64,000 nt of DNA, taken from NCBI RefSeq assembly GCF_029490015.1, contig NZ_CP120469.1, positions 62,001 through 126,000 of the forward strand, written 5' to 3'. Source of the stretch: Halobaculum limi. GTDB lineage: Archaea > Halobacteriota > Halobacteria > Halobacteriales > Haloferacaceae. The position numbers and the translations under genes were made by a program. Of this stretch, positions 56,387 through 64,000 are shown piece after piece. Positions within the stretch are counted from its first letter, which is position 1. Every line of letters starts with the position of its first letter. Under the pieces are notes generated by a model. That model did no database searches, was not told the DNA's origin, and saw only the letters and a list, made by a program, of their open reading frames with translations.

Positions 56387-58624
56387 GTGACTCCCGGCGC
56401 ATCGGACGCGATTCGGATCCTCCACGTCGACGACGAGCCACAGATCGGCGACCTCACTGCGCGGTTTCTCGAACGAGAAGATGACCGGTTCGAGGTCGAG
56501 ACGACGACGGAAGTGAGTGAGGCGGTCGACCGCCTCGCGTCAGTCGAGTGCGTCATCTCGGATTATGATATGCCCGAGTACACCGGAATCGAGTTTCTAC
56601 GTGTGGTCCGTGAGGAGTACCCGAACCTCCCGTTCATCCTGTTCACTGGGAAGGGAAGCGAGGAGGTGGCGGCAGAGGCGATTTCGGCCGGCGTCACCGA
56701 CTACCTTCAAAAGCGCGGTGGCTCGGACCAGTATACCCTGCTTGCTAATCGGGTCTCGAACGCTGTCGAGCGCCGACGCGCAGAGCGAAGCGCCGCCGAG
56801 ACGGAGCAACGACTCACTGAACTGGCGTCCAACACTGAAGACATTCTGTGGGGATTCTCTGGCGACTGGGAAGAGTGCCTGTTCTTGAACGCCGCCTATG
56901 ACGACATCTGGGGTCAGCCGCGGCACGCGGTCAAGGAAGACCCGATGGCGTTCCTCGACAGTATCCACCCCGACGACAGACAGCGTGCCCGGGACGCGAT
57001 GACCGACCTCACTGCGGGTACGTCGGTCGACCTCGAGTTGCGGGTCAACGAGTCAGCCAATTTCGACCGCTGGGTGTGGGTACAGGGGCAGGCGATCACC
57101 GACACTGCGGGCAACGTCGTTCGCGTCGTCGGGTTCGCACGCGACGTCACCGAGCGCAAACAGCACGAGCAGGCGTTACACGAACTCCACACAACGCTCG
57201 CCGACCTGCAGGCGGCAGAAACACCAGAAGCCGTCTGTGACCGGATCGTCGACGCGGCCGAACAGATCCTCTCGTTTGACCTGTGTCTGACCGCGCTCGA
57301 ACGCGATGGAGAACTCGTCATCGCTACCGCATCCGAGCAGTTTGGCGATAATAGGCGGTCGCAACTTTCGGTATCAGAGGGGCTGGCCGGAGAAACGTTT
57401 CGACGAGGAGAGACCATCGTCGCCGACGGCACGGACGACCACGAATTCGGGAACCCGACCGGCGAGTATCAGTCGTTTCTTAGCGCTCCGATCGGCGAAC
57501 ACGGTGTCTTCCAAGCGGTCTCAGCGGATGAATCGAGGTTTGATGCCGTCGACCGTGACCTGACTGAACTGCTTACTGGACACGCAAAACAAGCGCTGGA
57601 TCGACTCGCGCGCGACCGAGAACTGAAACAGTACGAACGAATGGTCAACGCCGCTGGCGATATGATGTATGTCCTCGATTCGACGGGGCGGATCGAGTTC
57701 GCCAATGACACGGCTACGGCGTTGACCGGGTACGACCGCGAGACACTACTCGGCGAGTCTATTGACCTCCTCATTGATTCAGATGACCGGGCCGCCGGCG
57801 ACGAGTACATCGCGGCGATGTTGAGCGATCGCCGTGACCCTCCGTCGGATGCGTTCTCGTGGACACTCGTGACGGCCGACGGCGAGCGCATCGATGTCGA
57901 ATCACAGATCACCCTGCTCAACGACGGCGACGAGTGGCGCGGGACTGTCGGTGTCGTCCGCGACATCACCGAGCGCCGGGAGCGCGAACGCGAACTGGAG
58001 CGGAAGAACCAGCGTCTCGAGGAATTCACGCAACTTGCGAGCCACGATCTCAGGAATCCGCTGAATATCGCCACCGGACATACGGAACTTGCAGCCGAAG
58101 AGTGTGACAGCGAGCACTTGGAGACGGCTACGCGTGCGCTCGACCGGATGGACGGTCTTATCGACGACCTGCTCACCCTCTCAAAACAGGGCCGCTCGCT
58201 CGGCGACGTTGAGGCGGTCGCCCTCTCGGAGGTGGCCGACGAGGCGTGGGCGATGGTCGAGACAGACGAGGCCACACTGGACGTCACAACTGACCTCGTT
58301 GTTCGCGCGGACGCCTCTCGCCTTCGTGAACTGCTCGGCAACCTTTTCCACAACAGTGTCGAACACGGCGGCGACTCGGTCACCATCACGGTGGGACGAC
58401 TCGACCCAGCCGCCGGATTCTACGTCGAAGACGACGGCGCTGGTATCGCCGAAGACGATTACGAACGCGTGTTCGAGAGCGGGTACACGACGGGAGACGA
58501 CGGAACGGGGTTCGGCCTCGACATCGTACGCGAAATCGCCACCGCACACGGCTGGACACTCGACCTTACCGAGAGCGAAGCGCTGGGAACCCGTTTCGAG
58601 TTCCGCAACGTCGACGTCGCCTGA
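56387..58624 (+). CDS. Hybrid sensor histidine kinase: REC-PAS-GAF-PAS-HisKA-HATPase
   Basis: 745 residues from GTG 56387. Receiver (about 8-120): HVDDEPQIG, phosphoacceptor Asp in CVISDYDMPEYTG, FILFTGKGSEEVA. PAS 1 (about 145-265), GAF (about 275-420), PAS 2 (about 430-550), HisKA with the phosphorylated His in TQLASHDLRNPLNIATGHTEL, and HATPase with N-box LLGNLFHNSVEHG, G1 EDDGAGI and G2 DGTGFGL: a complete kinase. Receiver at the N-terminus feeding kinase output is common in haloarchaea. No membrane helices, so it senses in the cytoplasm. Start chosen because of the TATA box. Confidence 0.9.
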   Translation: MTPGASDAIRILHVDDEPQIGDLTARFLEREDDRFEVETTTEVSEAVDRLASVECVISDYDMPEYTGIEFLRVVREEYPNLPFILFTGKGSEEVAAEAISAGVTDYLQKRGGSDQYTLLANRVSNAVERRRAERSAAETEQRLTELASNTEDILWGFSGDWEECLFLNAAYDDIWGQPRHAVKEDPMAFLDSIHPDDRQRARDAMTDLTAGTSVDLELRVNESANFDRWVWVQGQAITDTAGNVVRVVGFARDVTERKQHEQALHELHTTLADLQAAETPEAVCDRIVDAAEQILSFDLCLTALERDGELVIATASEQFGDNRRSQLSVSEGLAGETFRRGETIVADGTDDHEFGNPTGEYQSFLSAPIGEHGVFQAVSADESRFDAVDRDLTELLTGHAKQALDRLARDRELKQYERMVNAAGDMMYVLDSTGRIEFANDTATALTGYDRETLLGESIDLLIDSDDRAAGDEYIAAMLSDRRDPPSDAFSWTLVTADGERIDVESQITLLNDGDEWRGTVGVVRDITERRERERELERKNQRLEEFTQLASHDLRNPLNIATGHTELAAEECDSEHLETATRALDRMDGLIDDLLTLSKQGRSLGDVEAVALSEVADEAWAMVETDEATLDVTTDLVVRADASRLRELLGNLFHNSVEHGGDSVTITVGRLDPAAGFYVEDDGAGIAEDDYERVFESGYTTGDDGTGFGLDIVREIATAHGWTLDLTESEALGTRFEFRNVDVA

Positions 58625-58665
58625 ACCATCTTGTGTGGTTCTCACATACGATACTCCGTGCCTAG

Positions 58666-58687
58666 AGTTATATGTTGGAACGCCAAC
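58666..58687 (+). promoter_or_regulatory. TATA box and short dyad before PAS kinase
   Basis: AGTTATATG (58666-58674) about 28 nt before GTG 58698, followed by GTTGG (58674-58678) / CCAAC (58683-58687) with a 4-nt spacer, located between TATA and start. Confidence 0.45.
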
Positions 58688-58697
58688 CGCGTGATAC

Positions 58698-60083
58698 GTG
58701 CAACGAAGGGGGAACCGTCGGTTGGTCGACCATGTGCAGGAGGCGGTCGTCCTCCTCGACGAGGAGTATCTGATCGTCGACGTCAACGATTCCGTGGAGT
58801 CGATGCTGGGGTTCGAACCCACGGCGTACGTCGGCTTCGACCCGTTCGAGTTCGTCCACCCCGACGACAGGGTACGGGTGATGCAGGAGTTCAACCGTGC
58901 GGTCGCGATGGAAGGGAATCTCGAGACGGCTATCGAATTCCGCCACGAGATGGCGTCAGGGTCGTACCGCTGGATCGCCGCGCGCGTCTCGTCGCTCCCC
59001 GACCACGCGGACGCGGCGTACGTGGTGAGCGCTCGTGACGTGTCCGACCGTGTTGCCGCCGAGACGCGCGGCGAGACGATCGAGAACAGACTGAGCGAAC
59101 TCACCACGACCGCCAAGGACGTCCTCTGGACGTATACGGCCGACTGGGAAGAACTCCTGTTCGTCAACCCCGCCTACGAGGAAATATACGGCCAATCACC
59201 GGAACGGCTCCGCGATAGTCCACAGGCGTTTCTCGAGACGATTCACCCAGATGACCTTCCGAAGGTTGAACGGGCCCAACGCGCACTTTCTGAGGGTTCG
59301 TCTGTCGATATGGAGTATCGAGTCGACGAGTCGACTGGGTACGCGACGTGGGTGTGGGTGAAGGCAGAACCGATCGTCCAAGATGGAGACGTCGTCAGGA
59401 TATCGGGCTTCTCCCGCGATATCACCGACCGGCGCAATCACGAACATCAACTGTCGGTGATGGATAACCTGCTGCGACACAACCTCCGCAACGATATGAA
59501 CGTCGTCCTCGGACAGGCCGAACTCGCACGCCGCGAGGCCTCTGCGGTTACGGACAACGTAGCTGTGATCGAATCGACGATCGAAGGCCTCCTCGACACC
59601 GCAGACAAACAGCGGGAGGTGATCGAGGTGCTACAGACGCGGAGTCAGACGCAGTCGTTCGCCCTCTCCCACGTGGTCAAGTCGGTCGCGGCGGACCTCC
59701 TTGACGACCACCCGAACGCCAGGGTGAGCGGCAACCACCTCGACGACGTTGAGGTGATCGCACACACCAAACTGGAGATGGCGATAGCCGAACTGGCGGA
59801 GAACGCGGTCGTCCACAACGACGCCGACTGCCCGTCGGTTGAGTTCGGCGTCGTCGACGCAGGCGACGAGGCGGTGTTGGTCGTCCGGGACGACGGCGCA
59901 CCGATTCCGCAGTTCGAAGCCGAAGTGCTCAACGGCGGGCAGAATATGGATAACGTGTTCCACAGCGGCGGTCTCGGCCTGTGGCTCGTCTACTGGATCG
60001 TCGACGTCTCCGACGGACAGATCGATATCGAGGCCGACGAAACCGGTAATACCGTCCGCGTCCGGTTGCCTACGTGTGGCTGA
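58698..60083 (+). CDS. PAS-PAS sensor histidine kinase
   Basis: 461 residues, GTG start. PAS 1 (about 10-115), PAS 2 (about 130-250, LWTYTADWEELLFVNPAYEEIYGQSPERLRDSPQAFLETIHPDDLPKVERA, ending FSRDITDRR), HisKA with His in NLLRHNLRNDMNVVLGQAEL, then HATPase: N-box IAELAENAVVHND, G1-like VRDDGAPI and G2-like HSGGLGLWLVYWIVDV. The G boxes keep the needed Asp and Gly, so it is probably active. It is soluble. Its TGA (60081-60083) overlaps the ATG of a zinc-ribbon gene by 1 nt, which then overlaps a CBS gene, an unusual three-gene coupling. Confidence 0.88.
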   Translation: MQRRGNRRLVDHVQEAVVLLDEEYLIVDVNDSVESMLGFEPTAYVGFDPFEFVHPDDRVRVMQEFNRAVAMEGNLETAIEFRHEMASGSYRWIAARVSSLPDHADAAYVVSARDVSDRVAAETRGETIENRLSELTTTAKDVLWTYTADWEELLFVNPAYEEIYGQSPERLRDSPQAFLETIHPDDLPKVERAQRALSEGSSVDMEYRVDESTGYATWVWVKAEPIVQDGDVVRISGFSRDITDRRNHEHQLSVMDNLLRHNLRNDMNVVLGQAELARREASAVTDNVAVIESTIEGLLDTADKQREVIEVLQTRSQTQSFALSHVVKSVAADLLDDHPNARVSGNHLDDVEVIAHTKLEMAIAELAENAVVHNDADCPSVEFGVVDAGDEAVLVVRDDGAPIPQFEAEVLNGGQNMDNVFHSGGLGLWLVYWIVDVSDGQIDIEADETGNTVRVRLPTCG

Positions 60084-60241
60084 TGTCGCTTCGATACGCT
60101 CGCTGTGAACGCTGCGGGACGATTCACTCGGGACCAGTCGTCCCGAAACGGTGTGGCACCTGTGACGGCTCCGAGTTGACCGATATCACAGCGGGGCTCG
60201 GACGAGACGACTACTTCACACGCGGGTTGCGTGGGCGATGA
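60083..60241 (+). CDS. Small double-CxxC zinc-ribbon protein in kinase operon
   Basis: A 52-residue gene. ATG 60083 overlaps the kinase stop; TGA 60239-60241 overlaps the CBS start ATG 60238 (ATGA). Sequence pieces: MSLRYARCERCGTIHSGPVV, then PKRCGTCDGSELTDITAGLG and RDDYFTRGLRGR. Two CxxC pairs (CERC, CGTC) with 14 residues between them form a zinc ribbon. A role as a partner or redox sensor of the kinase or the CBS protein is inference. Codon use is GC-rich as in its neighbours. Confidence 0.72.
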   Translation: MSLRYARCERCGTIHSGPVVPKRCGTCDGSELTDITAGLGRDDYFTRGLRGR

Positions 60242-60660
60242 TCGTTCGCGAGTTGATGACGACCGACGTGGTCAGCTGTGAGGCCACCGGGTCGCTCCAA
60301 CCGGTCGTCGAGACGATGCTCACCGAGTCTGTCGGAAGCGTCGTCGTCACTCGTGAGGGCGTTCCAGCCGGGATATTCACCGAGACGGACGTGCTTCGCG
60401 CGACTGCCCACACGGAGCGACCCTTGGCAGAGATACCAATCCACCGCGTCGCGAGTCATCCTCTCGTTACGACGCGTCCGAACGCCAGTATCAGACGGGC
60501 CGTCGAGACGATGACCGATAACGATGTGAAGAAACTCCCCGTGGTTGATGACTCGAAGCTTGTCGGCATCCTAACGCAAAGCGACATCGTCGCCCACTAC
60601 AGCGACTTCATCAGGGAAGCACACCGCCTCGACGCGATGTCGGGGCAGTGGGAGGAGTGA
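60238..60660 (+). CDS. CBS-domain pair protein
   Basis: 140 residues, two CBS motifs: MIVRELMTTDVVSCEATGSLQPVVETMLTESVGSVVVTREGVPAGIFTETDVLRATAH and HRVASHPLVTTRPNASIRRAVETMTDNDVKKLPVVDDSKLVGILTQSDIVAHYSDF. Like the CBS gene at 39925 it stands alone as a nucleotide sensor, but here translation is linked to a zinc-ribbon and a histidine kinase upstream. Confidence 0.9.
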   Translation: MIVRELMTTDVVSCEATGSLQPVVETMLTESVGSVVVTREGVPAGIFTETDVLRATAHTERPLAEIPIHRVASHPLVTTRPNASIRRAVETMTDNDVKKLPVVDDSKLVGILTQSDIVAHYSDFIREAHRLDAMSGQWEE

Positions 60661-60712
60661 CTACCGCTCCGCCATCCACAGGCCTTTGCTGGTCCTCGCT
60701 TAGAGAGTCGGT

Positions 60713-61627
60713 ATGGGCGAACTCCTCGTTCTGAACAAAGACGCTGACAGCGTCTGGTACATTGACGCCGACAGTGGCGAGCGACTCGCGACTGTTGAAA
60801 CCGATTTTAACCCACACGAAGTCGCGCTCTCCCCGGACGGCGAGACGGCGTACGTCACCTGCTCGCTGGGTGACTCACTGCTGTTTCTCGACAACGAGTC
60901 GCGGGAGGTGCGTGACCGCTTCGAACACGACCTGTTCGACTTCCCGCACGGTCTCGCGGTGCGCGAATCGGCGGGCGAACTGTGGCTGGTCTCGACGTAC
61001 TCCAGTCAGGTGTTTGTGTTCGACATCGAGACAGAAGACCTGCTTGAGACGTTCCCGACGTATCAAGAGCACTCGCATATGGTCACGTTCGGACCCGACG
61101 AGGAACGCGCGTACATCGCCAACATCGGGAGTGACTCGGTCACGGTCGTCGACGCTGACGACCGCCGCGTCGTCGCCGACCCACCCGTCGGAGAGGGCCC
61201 GGAGGGAATCGAGGTTGACCCCGACACCGGCGAGATACTCGTCGCGAACCAGGACGACGGTCGCCTCTCGGTGATCGATCCGGAGACGCTCAGCGACGAC
61301 GGGATGGCGTTGCTCGGAACCACGCCGATCCGTGTCGTCCTTGACCCAGACAACCGCTACGCGTTCGTCCCGAATCGGGAGTCGAACGACGTCTCCGTCG
61401 TCGACACCGAGTTCGTCCGTGACGGTGAGCGCCGTCCTTGGGAAGTCGCCCGGATTCCGGTTGGTATCTGGCCCGGCGGAACCGTCTTCGACCCCGACGG
61501 CGGGCGAGCGTTCGTCGCGAACAACAAGACGAACGACGTGTCTGTAATCGATACGGAGGTGTTCGAGGAGGTGGACCGTTTCGAGACGGACTACCACCCC
61601 GATGGAATAACGTTCCGGGAAACGTAG
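60713..61627 (+). CDS. YncE-like beta-propeller protein
   Basis: 304 residues, no signal peptide. Repeats of the form LVLNKDADSVWYIDADSGERLATVETDFNPHEVALSPDGETAYVTCSLGDSLLFLDNESREVR: seven-bladed beta-propeller with the YVTN-type D-x-(V/I)-x-V-(I/V)-D-x-(D/E)-T motif (VSVVDTEFVRDGERRPWEVARIPVGIWPGGTVFDPDGGRAFVANNKTNDVSVIDTE). Related cytochrome-D1-like or YncE proteins bind protein or DNA. It follows the CBS gene by 52 nt on the same strand and may be cotranscribed. Confidence 0.85.
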   Translation: MGELLVLNKDADSVWYIDADSGERLATVETDFNPHEVALSPDGETAYVTCSLGDSLLFLDNESREVRDRFEHDLFDFPHGLAVRESAGELWLVSTYSSQVFVFDIETEDLLETFPTYQEHSHMVTFGPDEERAYIANIGSDSVTVVDADDRRVVADPPVGEGPEGIEVDPDTGEILVANQDDGRLSVIDPETLSDDGMALLGTTPIRVVLDPDNRYAFVPNRESNDVSVVDTEFVRDGERRPWEVARIPVGIWPGGTVFDPDGGRAFVANNKTNDVSVIDTEVFEEVDRFETDYHPDGITFRET

Positions 61628-61690
61628 GGAGGGAATGATCCTTCTGGTCTGTGTGAAATTCTATGGTTACTCTACAACTAACTCGAAACT

Positions 61691-61720
61691 AATTGTCGTT
61701 ATGAAACAATTACTTATTTA
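61691..61720 (+). promoter_or_regulatory. TATA box with upstream ATTG-N11-CAAT dyad before Tat lectin-like gene
   Basis: TTATTTA (61714-61720) is centred 25 nt before ATG 61742. Just upstream are AATTGT (61691-61696) / ACAATT (61706-61711), 9-nt spacer. The dyad lies above the TATA box, unlike its two relatives at 5822 and 31452. Confidence 0.5.
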
Positions 61721-61741
61721 CAGCTACCTTGCAGTTCAAAT

Positions 61742-62569
61742 ATGGCTCCCACCAAGCCAAACCGACGTCGTGTTCTGCAACTGAGTAGCCTCGCACTTGG
61801 AGCGACGATGTTGCCGCTGTCTGCCTCGCGTGTGCAGGGCAAACAGCCAAACGCCGTGTTCGACCTCGACTTCAGCGACGCTGCCGATGCAGCGGACAAC
61901 ACGAGTACGAGTGCCGGATGGGTCGTTGACCGCCGCGCTCCAGAGGCGTGGACGACCGATGCAGGACGGCTTTGTATTGACATAGACGAGACTGCCGAGA
62001 CGAGTGGCTTCTACGCGTATCAAGGCAAGAAGTACCAAGACGCGGACGGCACGTATTGGAATGCGGGTACGGGCTCCCGCCTTTCGTACCGGTTCTATAT
62101 CGACCCTGCGTGGGAAACTGACGGCGAGGCGCACGAATCTGGTGTCTGGCCCGTCCTCGGTAATTCGGATGGAGCGATCAGCGCGTACCCGATCCTTGCG
62201 TATCAGGACAGCGATGCGAGCGATACAGGTGAGGCCCGATTCCGTGCGTATGTCTACGAGGCTGATGAGGACGGCAACTTCGATACCGCGAAGTGGATCG
62301 ACCTTGGCCTCCCGAAGAAACTCGGCATCGACCCCGAGGAGGGTGGTTGGGTGGATATCGAAGCGCAACTTCAGTCATACAGAGACGGTGCCGCCCTCAA
62401 GTGGCGCATCAACAACAAACTCGTCGTCGACGAGCGGGGATACAACGTGTTCGCACCCAGTACGCAGTTCCTCGAGTTCATCATCAACAGCGTCAACTTC
62501 GGGAACGACGCGACGTACTACTACGACGATTTCGCGCTTTCGACGCCTGGAAACGCCCGGAATAAGTGA
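61742..62569 (+). CDS. Tat-exported concanavalin-like beta-sandwich protein
   Basis: 275 residues. Signal NRRRVLQLSSLALGATMLPLSASRVQG with twin Arg and no lipobox. Mature domain: AVFDLDFSDAADAADNTSTSAGWVVDRRAPEAWTTDAGRLCIDIDE, SRLSYRFYIDPAWETDGEAHESGVWPVLGNSDGAISAYPILAYQD, and GWVDIEAQLQSYRDGAALKWRINNKLVVDERGYNVFAPSTQFLEFIINSVNFGNDATYYYDDFALS. This is a laminin-G/concanavalin sandwich typical of lectins and polysaccharide lyases. It is secreted and could bind carbohydrate. Leaderless promoter with a dyad. Confidence 0.78.
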   Translation: MAPTKPNRRRVLQLSSLALGATMLPLSASRVQGKQPNAVFDLDFSDAADAADNTSTSAGWVVDRRAPEAWTTDAGRLCIDIDETAETSGFYAYQGKKYQDADGTYWNAGTGSRLSYRFYIDPAWETDGEAHESGVWPVLGNSDGAISAYPILAYQDSDASDTGEARFRAYVYEADEDGNFDTAKWIDLGLPKKLGIDPEEGGWVDIEAQLQSYRDGAALKWRINNKLVVDERGYNVFAPSTQFLEFIINSVNFGNDATYYYDDFALSTPGNARNK

Positions 62570-62582
62570 ACTCCCCTCCTGC

Positions 62583-62631
62583 TTGAACAAGCTACGTCCG
62601 GAAGACGTGGGCAAGTTGTTCAACTATTTTT
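62583..62631 (+). terminator. Rho-independent-like terminator with stem and T-run
   Basis: AGTTG (62614-62618) / CAACT (62621-62625) followed by ATTTTT (62626-62631). Alternatively TTGAACAA (62583-62590) pairs with TTGTTCAA (62616-62623). Lies after the lectin-like gene stop. Confidence 0.5.
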
Positions 62632-62673
62632 GAGCTGGTGAAGTACTGAGATGACCGAAGTTGTGTAGTTCGA

Positions 62674-64000
62674 CTACAGAATGGCATTCATCTCGCTCAG
62701 CTCGTACAGCGACCAGTTCTCATCGACGTCGTCCGCGAGTCCATCGACGAACCCGCTTTTCGAGAACAACGCGAATTCCTCCTCGCGCGTGTCCGGCCCC
62801 CATCGAACACGCCCGGCTTTCTCGCGGAGCTGCGTAACGAGGGCCGGGCCAACCGGCTCACTCGTCCATTTACACTCCGCGAACAAAATCCGGTCGGCGT
62901 CCGGGGCGAGCCCAACGATGTCGATCTCGTCTTCCCCGTACCACCACCGTCCGACTTCGGAATACGGCTCAAGATGGCCTCGACGGATAGCTTCCCAGAC
63001 GGTTTCTCGACAGACCTCCTCGAAGGTCGTTGCGACGTAGTCGGGGAGATTCGGCTCGATCGTTCCGTCGTAGACGACGTCGGGGGCTTCTTGAATGCTG
63101 GAGCGATTCGGTTCAACGAATCGGAACCAGAACCGGAGGAACTCGTCGGCCACGTGGTATCGCGATCGCTTGGACTGTTTTGCGGATGCCATCACGGGGA
63201 CCTCGCGGTCGATCAACCGCAGTCGGCGGAGGGTCTGGAGGTACTTCGACAGCGGCCCGGAATCGATGCCGGTCACTCCCGAGATCTCGTTGGGCGTCGT
63301 GTGTCCGGTTGCGATCGCCTCGAGAATACTCATATATCTCGCGGGGTTCCGTAACTCAGTGCGGAGGAGGAATTCGGGTTCGTTGTAGAGGACTGCCGTC
63401 GGGGAGAGAATCTGTGTCCGAATGTTCTTCTCAAGGGGGTGGTCGTAGTCGAAGAGGGTGAGGTACAGCGGAGTGCCGCCCGTGACCGCAAACGACCGGA
63501 TTGCGTTCTCGATATCGTAGTCGATGACAGCCTGAGATTGGCGGAAGGAAAACGGCTGCACGTCGATCTGACCCGTACGACGACCATATAGCGGGCTCTC
63601 GTGACCGAGCACCTCCGACTCCATCGTGCTCACGCTCGAGCCACACAGCACGAGCATCGACTCGGTTTCTTGGAGCTGCTCATCGACGAACGATTGGAGA
63701 TACGACGGGAGGGAGTCGTTTTCTTCTACGAGGTAGGGGAACTCGTCGATGGCGACAACGATCCGTTCGTTCGCCAGTTTCTCGCCGAGGTACTCCAAAG
63801 CCTGGTCCCAGCTGTCGATACGGGGAACGCGGTCGTCGAAGTGGTCAGCGACTTTCTCGACGAACTTCTCGCGCTGCCGGTCCTCGGCTTCCTGGGCCGC
63901 TAGGAAGTAGATGTGTGGTCGATCAGCACAGAATTCTTTGAGGAGTTCTGTTTTCCCGACGCGACGCCGACCATAGATCACGTAGAAGTCGTGGCCCGGA
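62674..64000 (-). CDS. Archaeal AAA ATPase with DUF234 nuclease-like domain (N-terminus beyond window)
   Basis: At least 442 residues read from the right edge (PGHDFYVIYGRRRVGKTELL...). Walker A YGRRRVGKTEL, Walker B IVVAIDEFPYL, sensor SMLVLCGSSVS. The winged-helix part is about TPNEISGVTGIDSGPLSKYLQTLRRLRLIDREVPV. The C-terminal DUF234 domain has WYGEDEIDIVGLAPDADRILFAECKWTSEPVG, a PD-(D/E)xK-like pattern with Glu-Ile-Asp and Glu-Cys-Lys. These COG1672-type ATPases are frequent in archaea and may be toxin or DNA-related; function unknown. The gene is open to the right edge, so the start is outside. Confidence 0.87.
   Translation of the reverse strand, partial: PGHDFYVIYGRRRVGKTELLKEFCADRPHIYFLAAQEAEDRQREKFVEKVADHFDDRVPRIDSWDQALEYLGEKLANERIVVAIDEFPYLVEENDSLPSYLQSFVDEQLQETESMLVLCGSSVSTMESEVLGHESPLYGRRTGQIDVQPFSFRQSQAVIDYDIENAIRSFAVTGGTPLYLTLFDYDHPLEKNIRTQILSPTAVLYNEPEFLLRTELRNPARYMSILEAIATGHTTPNEISGVTGIDSGPLSKYLQTLRRLRLIDREVPVMASAKQSKRSRYHVADEFLRFWFRFVEPNRSSIQEAPDVVYDGTIEPNLPDYVATTFEEVCRETVWEAIRRGHLEPYSEVGRWWYGEDEIDIVGLAPDADRILFAECKWTSEPVGPALVTQLREKAGRVRWGPDTREEEFALFSKSGFVDGLADDVDENWSLYELSEMNAIL

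Noticed and set aside
61701-61785. 27-codon frame inside the lectin-like gene promoter
   Set aside because: It overlaps the signal peptide coding region in another frame and lacks support.
1-64000. CRISPR arrays, tRNA and rRNA genes
   Set aside because: No evenly spaced direct repeats and no cloverleaf or conserved rRNA segment were seen by eye; a tRNAscan and CRISPR finder run would confirm.

Overview
The window is a haloarchaeal chromosome segment. It is GC-rich, the predicted proteins are strongly acidic, and many genes start with GTG or ATG about 25-30 nt downstream of an archaeal TATA-like box (leaderless promoters). Haloarchaeal families recur: HalX and HalOD1 signalling domains, bacterio-opsin-activator type regulators, DUF7344 winged-helix proteins, Tat-exported lipoproteins and DUF7289 pilin-like proteins. 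I cannot fix the genus; a Haloferacales-type organism is a guess. No rRNA, tRNA or CRISPR array was found.

Layout. 0-6 kb, minus strand: a TAXI-type TRAP transporter (binding protein plus a permease cut by the window edge), a UspA protein, an MFS carrier, a DUF2270 membrane protein and a rhodanese/metallo-beta-lactamase fusion likely handling persulfide sulfur. 6-12.4 kb: a helix-turn-helix regulator, UspA, a doubled NAD synthase with a small upstream partner, and an ABC-2 exporter followed upstream by a DUF4097 lipoprotein. 12.6-18.1 kb: a 1461-residue PAS/GAF regulator with a DNA-binding domain at each end, divergent from two DUF7344 genes. 18.2-27 kb: metabolic and transport genes (CinA-like protein, two VOC enzymes, a HalOD1 protein, a tyrosine recombinase, a P-type calcium-ATPase-like pump, DUF2267, aldo/keto reductase). 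27-32.5 kb: a secreted papain-like protein, an internally duplicated protein, and a 7TM histidine kinase beside a HalX response regulator. 32.5-42 kb: lipoprotein, glycerate kinase, a small zinc-ribbon gene, a second membrane kinase, a CoA-disulfide-reductase-like flavoprotein and a TnpB element with a 39-residue ribbon-helix-helix gene and a likely guide RNA. 42-51.7 kb: permeases, ion transporters (CaCA antiporter, DUF211/VIT1-like pair, SLC13-type), small enzymes and UspA. 51.8-64 kb: pilin-like and beta-helix exported proteins, two PAS histidine kinases, a kinase/zinc-ribbon/CBS operon with overlapping ends, a beta-propeller protein, an exported lectin-fold protein and an archaeal AAA ATPase cut by the right edge.

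The most interesting items are: the TnpB locus with its small repressor-like gene and a perfect 9-bp inverted repeat over the promoter; two orphan TnpB-type right-end hairpins in opposite orientation, each touching a stop codon; the tandem NAD synthase whose second half has lost its catalytic loop; an ATTG-N11-CAAT dyad repeated in three promoter regions; a TrmB-type site in front of a UspA gene; and kinases with eroded ATP-binding domains. Functions are inferred from motifs read by eye; no database search was run.
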